Positions 56,858 through 64,000 of a stretch of 64,000 nt of DNA are shown here, in pieces (the stretch's first letter is position 1; each line of letters begins with the position of its first letter). Position numbers and translations under genes: made by a program. Under the pieces are notes generated by a model, which worked only from the letters and a program-made list of their open reading frames with translations, did not search any database and was not told the origin of the DNA. The stretch lies in assembly GCA_949361645.1 (NCBI GenBank), contig OX442423.1, positions 2,537,066-2,601,065 of the forward strand, given 5' to 3'. Origin of the DNA: Spongilla lacustris. Lineage: Eukaryota > Porifera > Demospongiae > Spongillida > Spongillidae.

Positions 56858-58246
56858 TGTTCCGCGCGAAGCGCAATCTAGGAATCCTTACTTTGGCGCG
56901 CAATCCAAGGATTGCGCTCCGGATTCCAGAATTGCGCGCATGATCTGTTCGCATGCACGTGTGCAAAATTGGAATACGGTGAGCGTAATATGGACAAGCA
57001 AAAACAGATGTTTGAGGAGTTCTGTAAAGATACTTTTATGGATGGTGACAGCAAAGGAAGCAAAACGATCTCCAGAGCTAATTATAAAGAAGAGAACATT
57101 ATCAGACTGAATGGACAAGAAAGAAGGGAATATGAACGACTACACTCCTATACTTTCAATACATTTACATGAATTAGTATAGTATTATTATACAACTATC
57201 AGTTCAGGCATTGGGTTAAGAGCAAGGGGTTTCAGCTTATATCCCTATCAGCTCTGGGACTTAAGAATGTGCTGTGCATACTAGTGTAAGTGGGAAGCTT
57301 TGTATTTTTAGGACACTTGGCAATGATAGATATTAAATTTTGCAGAACCCCAATTAACCACACCACTATTCTCTCTGGCGGCATGGAGGCATATTGCATT
57401 TGTGGAGGACTTCTATGATGTCATCCATGGAGTCTATGCAACAAGTAAAGCCATATTGGCACAAAGAAGACTATAGCTGAAGTGGGGAAATTGTTCCATA
57501 TGTACTCCAATGCCTTGTGTGTCACATGCGGAAACTACACACATGCAACAAGAGGTCCCTTGAAACCCATTCTATCATCAGCTTTTATTACAAGAGGGCA
57601 GGTAAATCCCTAGCTGTCATATATATTTTATCGAACTTCCTACCCACCCCATGTGTAGTTTGATTACATGTGTTTGTGGATATCCATGGATTTTATTTTA
57701 TGGTGTATACAGGTGGATCTCATACACATGAGACACTGTCACAATCACTTTTGATCAGGATAAGCTGAGGACCCACCTTGCATGTAACCTGTTTTGAGAA
57801 AGAGATGTTCAATAGGTATAAATCATGTCATCCAAGGTGATAAGAGCTTGTAAACCATCAGGGGAGTTCATTAAGTTGTACTGTGCGATTGCCAGCTGGC
57901 TCTTATGATGATATGGTTGCCTGTGACAGATGTGGCAAGTGGTTTCACTACATGTGTGTGGGCTTTGAAGCTTCATGCGGATTGGTTTTGTAGTGGCTGC
58001 TCATAGTTCTCTGTCGCAACTGCTTCAGTTTGATATCAATATTAACACAATGATTTTATGTGGTGGCAACAACATACACTATACTATGCTATACTATGCA
58101 ATACCTAAGTATGGATTCCTAGATCATCTTATGATTGCTTTGTGCAAATCCCAGCTTCGTGCAGAACATATAATGGAATACATGTACGCGCCAAACTGAG
58201 TAAGCGCAATCCTAGGATTGCGCAAATTCCTGCTTCGCGCGGAACA
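56858..58246 (+). mobile_element. GINGER-like transposon, decayed, TGTTCC ends
   Basis: The ends TGTTCCGCGCGAAGC and GCTTCGCGCGGAACA enclose 1389 bp, with GCGCAATCC-type palindromes just inside both. On the plus strand, broken frames give FYDVIHGVYATSKAILAQRR, then KLFHMYSNALCVTCGNYTH, PLKPILSSAFITRGQ, an intron with GTAAAT and CAG borders (57601-57716), VDLIHMRHCHNH and a PHD-like finger SYDDMVACDRCGKWFHYMCV. This order (zinc-binding integrase start, PHD finger) is the GINGER1/KRBA2-like arrangement. Most of the catalytic core is deleted. The flanking 4-bp sequences differ. Confidence 0.78.
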
Positions 58247-59097
58247 CTCATAAAGCTTTTAAATCCAATAATTCACCATTAAAATATGTGCAAAGGAAAA
58301 TGCTAGTGGCATTGACAGTTTAAACCTGCATAAACCATACCATGAATGACGTAACACGTTGAAATGTAGAACAGCGTTCTCTACGGGTAAAATAACTATT
58401 ATGAATCTCTCCACGCAGTGTGGAGAATAGATACATTTAAGCAGTTAAATGTAGCAATGCCAAAATTTCTTAACTCACGAACTCACAAAACATAAGTCAT
58501 GCCAAGAGAATACGTACATGTACATGTGCCCCGCTCCCGCTCCACCTCAGAGGACTGATTAATCAAAAGGACTGTACTACACTCCACGTTATAAATACCA
58601 GTGTAGATTGCATGGCTGATAATTTGATCATCACAAATTATTATGATGGTTTTTATTTTAAACACTATGCTATTCCACGGCAGTACTACACTTACCATGC
58701 ACGCATAACAATTTGTTAACATGCAAGTAAATACTCAGTAGGATCTTTTTAAAATTACGTTGCCTAGCTTGAACCCATTGGACTCACTAGCATGTTCTCT
58801 TGTCTTCCCTTGCAACCGAATAGAACCTTTTTTTTTCTTTTGAAAATAATAATTTGTAATACCGGCACGGTGTTTCACATGCATTTATCTTACGCGAGCG
58901 GTCACGCCCCCTAGCACGTTTCATTTTCAGGGGAATGAGATGCCTAGTTGTAATCTGATACCCTTCTCCTCTACCGACACCCCATTCACGTGTGGCCGAT
59001 AGTCTGATTGTTATAAACTTTCAAGCGACATAAAATAAACACGTTTAATAGTAAATAATCATATACATACCGGCTGTGGCCTTATGTAAGGATATAA
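58247..59097. other. upstream region of receptor B, nothing firm
   Basis: A minus-strand ATG near 58722 (MLTNCYACM followed by GTAAGT) could be a short first exon, as in receptor A, but no continuing signal-peptide exon was found. Confidence 0.3.
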
Positions 59098-59215
59098 TCA
59101 CTGCCTCCCCATACATTGAGCGGGGATGCAATTTGCCGAAATAATTGGCACGAATCGAGCGTGAAAACGTGCACGTAGTTTATTCAACTGTATATCCGTA
59201 ACACACGGATGAGAA
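59098..59215. repeat. foldback element, copy 4 (half element)
   Basis: The loop CTGCCTCCCCATACATTGAG is followed by TTGGCACGAATCGAGCGTGA, AAACGTGCACGTAGTTTATT and CAACTGTATATCCGTAACAC, as in one half of copy 1. The other arm is absent. Confidence 0.75.
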
Positions 59216-59245
59216 AGAAAATCAATAAGCCAATAGCCAAGGACT

Positions 59246-59335
59246 GGTCTCGTACCCAGACCTAAATGTACGTAACGATGCATGAAGTAGTAATTACATG
59301 TATGCCCAACGTGAAGATCTGGGTACGAGGCTACC
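59246..59335. mobile_element. hairpin MITE, copy 2
   Basis: GGTCTCGTACCCAGACCTAA faces ATCTGGGTACGAGGCTACC. Related to 10353-10475 with a different loop. Confidence 0.7.
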
Positions 59336-59394
59336 TCATGGCGATTATGGCGGGGGTTACCATGGTCAACTAATTCCATCTATTAATTGCCCAA

Positions 59395-60446
59395 CTCCCA
59401 AGTGCATTTGTACCGCATGCGCACGTACTGCAATTTTACTATCGCTAATTTATATTGTGTGAGAGAGTCTGTACACTTTCAATTCAGCAGGCTCATTATT
59501 CTTCGGCTGAACTTTATGGTAATATACGAGCACCATGTGGTACTCAATTATGCAATGGATGCAACGGTCATTCTTTACATTTATTGCAATTAAAATGAAG
59601 CCATTGAATTCATAATCCTAGACAATCCATCGCTACTATCTATCTCCAACGTCTAACGTGTCGTGGGTCATTTATAGAGGTATACCTGGCCATATATAAG
59701 TTCAGAAATCATATCAGTATATGATAATTATATATTTGTATACATGTATATACCAACAAAAATTCAATTATACTGGGGTTTAATTGACAAGTATATCTAT
59801 AGTGCCCAGTCCACCCAGTCTTGTGCCTAGTCTACCATACATACAGGCCTGCTGGACATTTTGGTATTTCACTCCGGTTACAGTGATTAGTCATCGTTCT
59901 TCTATTTGGTATGTTGCTATACAGTGCATGTACATGTATCCATGTTTATATGTACATGTATGAATGTGTGTGTGCATGTACATGTATGTACACTTGAACG
60001 TGTATGTGTAAGTGGATGTACACATATGTGTACAAGAATGTCTGGTAACATTGATGTTGGCAAACAATTAAGCTTTCTTACGGCAACACAAATTCCTTTT
60101 ATTCATTGGTGAGCAGAACTGAATACTAACAAACAAACCATGAGACGTGTCTTAAACACATCTGTTCACAAGTAGAGGGAATGAATAAAATTATTTGTGT
60201 GTGCTTGAAACTACATGTCAAGTGTGTAGAAAACCAAAACACTAATAATATGTTTAGCTTGCTTAAGTGTATGATGTGTGCATTAAAAAAAATATTGCAA
60301 ATTCTAATGATGAAACTATGAGCTGCAAAGTTGGGTTTAAAATCTGCACAACAGTGTACCTTTAACTCAAACAGTTACTCACACATTCCCTAATGCTCAT
60401 GTTGATTCTTGATGTAGATATGCATGTGCCACGGTGTATAGGAGCA
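59395..60446 (-). repeat. right arm of the 1.05-kb inverted repeat
   Basis: Its reverse complement matches 50550-51640. Here it lies on the 5' side of receptor B, whereas the left arm lies on the 3' side of receptor A. Confidence 0.85.
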
Positions 60447-62386
60447 CTACTCTCCTAAGTGAGGAGCATTCATTGTCAAAGGAGATGAGGTGGTATAATG
60501 TGTGACACAGCAAGAGATGGTTGCTATGGTTTGGACATTCTTGCATATCTGCATGACAGACAAGACTCACTGACCTGAAATACAACGTCATACTGTGGAC
60601 TGCGTTTCACAGGAGTGTACAAATTGTGGGCATCAGTAAGAAGCTGTTGAACAGCTGTTGGTGATGACACCTGATGAGAGCTGGTTGCCTGGAAAGAGGC
60701 TACTGAATTAAGCATCAGCAAGAAGACCTTGATTTGAGCAAAGTTGCTATAATGACTCCACAAACACATGGCTGACTAGTGCACCACTTTCCAATATCTA
60801 GCCACACATTGCAAAGCCTGTGAGCAAAGTGGGAGCATTTGCTTGTCTGTAGTATACTATTGTGGGTGGATACATTGGGAAGCTGTGAGAACTCATGTTT
60901 GCAGTTTGTGCTCAGTCATATCAAGCACATCGAATCACCCACTCTGTATGATGGCCCCACTCCTTTCACTCTGCAATCATACCCCCCTCCCTATTCTGCC
61001 ACCTTTATTCCACTCAGCAGTGTAGTGTTCTGACTATTAGCACTTGCACAGTGGTGCATTGTGTCAATACATGTATAATTAATTGTCTGTGCATGCATAT
61101 GATTTAGTTGATAACCTTTAAACCTCGTTTTGTGACTGAGAGATACTGCATGCACATGTAAGACCCTGAGCAATCAATACCACTAGCATCACATGACCAC
61201 TCACCATCAACAACATTCTCCTGAGAAAGTTAGTTTGAAGGACAATGGTGGCATAAAAACAAAGGAAAACTGGATTCAACAATACAAAAAACAAACTACC
61301 TATTGCCAATAGCAATTTGCAATAGCAAATAAGGCATGTAATGGCAAGAATATGCATTTATATATTTAGCATTTTTATACATTACAGTTTGTGTTGCTAA
61401 GTATAGGAAATTATGTTTATTGGATCATTCAACCCTTGTTTTGTTCTCTGACCCAAAATATTTAGTTACATTGCTGCTCTATATAGCCTTGAGACTGATA
61501 CACACTGTTTGGATTATGAAATGCATATTCTGACCAATTCCGAAGCTGTTGGTATAATATTCATTCCAATAAAAGTGTTCCTATCCCAAGTTGTGCATAA
61601 CATTTGGAACCAGGTACATAAACCTCTGTTTTCTACAACCGTATAGTTGTGCGAGATCAAACAAACATGAAACTGCTCATTTTTTTGTCTTTTTGTTCAC
61701 TAGCAACTGCAATGTCAAGCTAAATTGTCAGGAGTAGTGTTGCATTGTGATGACATTCACAATACTGGCCCAACTCCTTTATGGTATAGCAACTACTGAT
61801 ACCATGGGCATCACATGACCTTTCATTGTAAATATCATGACAAACATATACAAACCCTTACTGTCACCTTCACATGAACCTTCATCACCAGTCAACTATA
61901 AAGTACACTGCTGTGAAGAGAAGTACACAGACAGGCACTTCTGTTATACCGGTGCCTACATATATACCTTTATTGGAGCTCTTGGCCCTCTTTGAGAGGT
62001 CACAGCAATCATGCACTTGTACTGGGTAGAAAGTGGGAAGTAGAAAGTGGGCATAGCTTAAAAGAATCAAGACTTCATTTAAACACACATCATTTCAGCT
62101 CCTGTCTGAAGTGCAAGGACCATCTCAAGAGGAGTAGATGTTCTGTTACATACATTTGTACCTGTAAGTAACGAGGAATGGCAAGAGGATCGCTACAGCT
62201 TATTGGTGCTAGCATATCAGTATTAATGGACATAGACAGAGCCATTAATTGTGTCATGCAGGTTGTTTGTTTTATGGTCGGTGTGTTGGAAATACATGCA
62301 AATGAAATAGCAAAACATTTGACAGATGAGGCAATAACAGATGATGCCCATTGTGTTGAATGTATATACATTACCAATATTGTCAA
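60447..62386 (-). CDS. possible multi-exon gene with very short exons, tentative
   Basis: Minus-strand candidates with consensus borders and matching phase: one ending at 62162 (ISCSDPLAIPRYLQ), 62021-61968 (YKCMIAVTSQRGPRAPIK), an 18-nt exon near 61883-61866 (VHVKVT), a 16-nt exon near 61222-61207 (ENVVD), and one ending near 60584 (QLLTDAHNLYTPVKRSPQYD then VVFQ). No domain was recognised, and alternatives on the plus strand exist (62178-62411). The idea rests on several GT/AG pairs that keep phase and is weak. Confidence 0.28.
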
Positions 62387-62411
62387 ACATTTTAAACGGG
62401 TATCAGAATGA

Positions 62412-62879
62412 TCATAAATTCCATTTTCTTGAGGAAATGATCTACATCAATGTTCGACGCATCAATTCCAAATGTGCAATGAATACGCAACGAGGAACAA
62501 AAAGTTTCAGGGTGGGAAAAAGAGCATCAGAAAATTTTCATCCAATGGTAAAATGTACTTTTTAGTCCTATGAATAAAAGTAGCGCTAGCGTCAATTAAT
62601 CATAATCATTGTTTTATTATTATGAATCATTTTGGAATCGGATATAAAACGATTTCCTGGTGATATTTATTTTTAAAAATAATCAATGAGAATCATATAA
62701 TTATAGCGATATATTTCTTTATGTGGAATTCTTCAAGCTGACAATATCGTAGAATGGTTTTTCCGTTGACTTAATTAGTACAGTTATGAAATAAGGCAAA
62801 CTGATTTGTGTATAAATGAATCCAATTCCATTTAGAACATATAACATGAATATCATAATTAAATAAGTAACTACCTAAT
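62412..62879. other. spacer, nothing recognised
   Basis: AT-rich. No feature recognised. Confidence 0.35.
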
Positions 62880-64000
62880 CTAAATAGTGTACATGTCCGA
62901 GGCAAAGCATCTAGACAGCATTGCAGTGGCATTTGCTTTAACAAGGTTAAGATTTAACCTGCCATACAGGCTATTGAGGACAGCTGCCTTTGCCTTGTTG
63001 GAACTGGTTGCTAGGCGAGAGGCCAGACATGACAATGACTCCATGGCTTCAGCACCCCAAGCCCCATAAGCTTCAACGACCATGGGGACACAGACCCACC
63101 CAAGCTCCCTGCACTTTCCATTATTTGCCTCATGCTTCCTCAGCTCAGTAGCTCTGGCGGCTACACCAGCTGTGAGTCCCGCTTCCAACAAAACGTTTAA
63201 ATTGAGCGGTGAGGTCACAGATAGGTCAAAGGCCGATGGCTTGCCCACAGACCAATTGGGTACCAGGATGTCAGCTGGGTGGGAGTGGCTATGGTCAAGG
63301 GTGAGGTTGCTTCCTGCCTCCACCTTAACACTCAAGTGGGCCCTGCGACAGGCTTCTGCTAGGGTGTCTCGGAGTTTATTGTGACGAGAGACAACATCAC
63401 CACCCCGCTTGCAGGTGAGAGCAAGATGGCCTAGGGGATCGAGCACACTCCCTGGACACAGAGCACACATAGCACCACTAGAGGTGTCAAGGCCCAGCCA
63501 CCACTTGATGGCTACCTGAAATTCAGACGGCTCCAGATGGAGGCCAAGCCCCTCAGAGGGAATAACTGAGATCCCTCATGAGGCAGCATGTGGGGAGACT
63601 GAAAGCAGGCGAGCTCTATCTGTGGGGGAGGAGTTCCCTAAGAGCAGATTGAAAAGGTGGTTGTTCACTTTTGTGGATAGCATCTTTTGGTGGAAGGGTG
63701 ATGGCAACACATCCTCTACACAGACTGCATCAGAAGTTGGAACAAGGGAGTTGAATGCCTCTACTGCTTGTTTAAGGTGTTGTTGAGAGGACATACTAAA
63801 ACCAGATGAGCTCAGGGATGCAATATACGCTGCTGGTGAGTGACGAGATATAGAGCGTAAATCAAGGCCACCCCTACTCAAACTGAGCTCTGCCTGCTGC
63901 CAGGCCTGATCAGAGGTGTCAACAGCAGTGCAACGTGAGAAGCAACTGCGTACGCCAAGATCAAAGGCCTTAAGGGCTGACATAGCTTGGGAGGGTAGAG
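62880..64000 (-). pseudogene. retroelement C-terminal region, best copy, continues past window edge
   Basis: On the minus strand one frame runs from the window edge to a stop at 62880. The upstream part (from 63983) reads MSALKAFDLGVRSCFSRCTA, AWQQAELSLSRGGLDLRSIS and LNLLLGNSSPTDRARLLSVS in family style. A single TGA at 63573-63575 replaces the Trp expected after HAAS. It then continues with ISVIPSEGLGLHLEPSEFQV, the zinc knuckle CALCPGSVLDPLGHLALTCK, RHNKLRDTLAEACRRAHLSV, PADILVPNWSVGKPSAFDLS, VVEAYGAWGAEAMESL and LYGRLNLNLVKANATAML. More upstream sequence survives than in any other copy here, so the reverse transcriptase may lie beyond 64000. The nuclease-like assignment (PADI, AFDL) is by motif only. 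Confidence 0.85.

Overview
This is a 64-kb piece of an invertebrate animal genome, most likely a marine sponge or a similar early-branching animal (inference). It has GT-AG introns, AT-rich intergenic DNA, long microsatellites including about 126 CA units, and very many DNA transposons and short foldback elements. Host genes are sparse. Nothing prokaryotic, viral or CRISPR-like was seen, and no tRNA or rRNA gene was recognised.

Host genes that can be supported are: a six-exon conserved protein of unknown function on the minus strand (about 5.8-7.0 kb); a single-exon TLC-domain membrane protein resembling TLCD5/TMEM136 (17.8-18.5 kb); a single-exon flavin-containing monooxygenase on the minus strand (31.3-33.0 kb) with two perfect cAMP-response-element octamers upstream; and two paralogous single-pass receptors, A on the plus strand (47.5-50.2 kb) and B on the minus strand (55.1-56.8 kb). 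Each receptor has an Ig-like cysteine-rich module, one fibronectin type III domain, a Ser/Thr/Pro-rich stalk, a membrane helix and a short tail ending in a Y-x-T-V motif. Their two main exons have identical lengths. A long inverted repeat (50.55-51.64 kb against 59.4-60.45 kb) flanks part of this receptor region.

The remainder is largely mobile DNA. At least eight truncated, mostly plus-strand copies of a retroelement tail (zinc knuckle plus a PD-(D/E)xK-like nuclease) lie across the window, and the best one runs off the right edge on the minus strand. A 3.67-kb transposon at 42.4-46.1 kb has TGTCA-type terminal inverted repeats and a multi-exon gene for a retroviral-type integrase joined to a Ulp1-like cysteine protease and a PHD finger, which is the layout of GINGER1-class DNA transposons. 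A second, decayed element of this kind (56.86-58.25 kb, TGTTCC termini) sits just upstream of receptor B. Several short 'bow-tie' elements (26.2-27.8, 29.3-29.5, 34.3 kb) share TGTCA termini and abut CCGG. One nested pair shows a clean 4-bp CCGG target duplication with the empty sites visible elsewhere in the window.

Other repeats are a foldback family with four copies (0.87, 14.1, 54.4, 59.1 kb), a TATCGCGATA-rich foldback (2.2 kb), a composite repeat with four copies (21-26 and 46 kb), hAT-like ends, and several hairpin MITEs. Exon borders given here were read by eye from splice consensus and reading-frame continuity.
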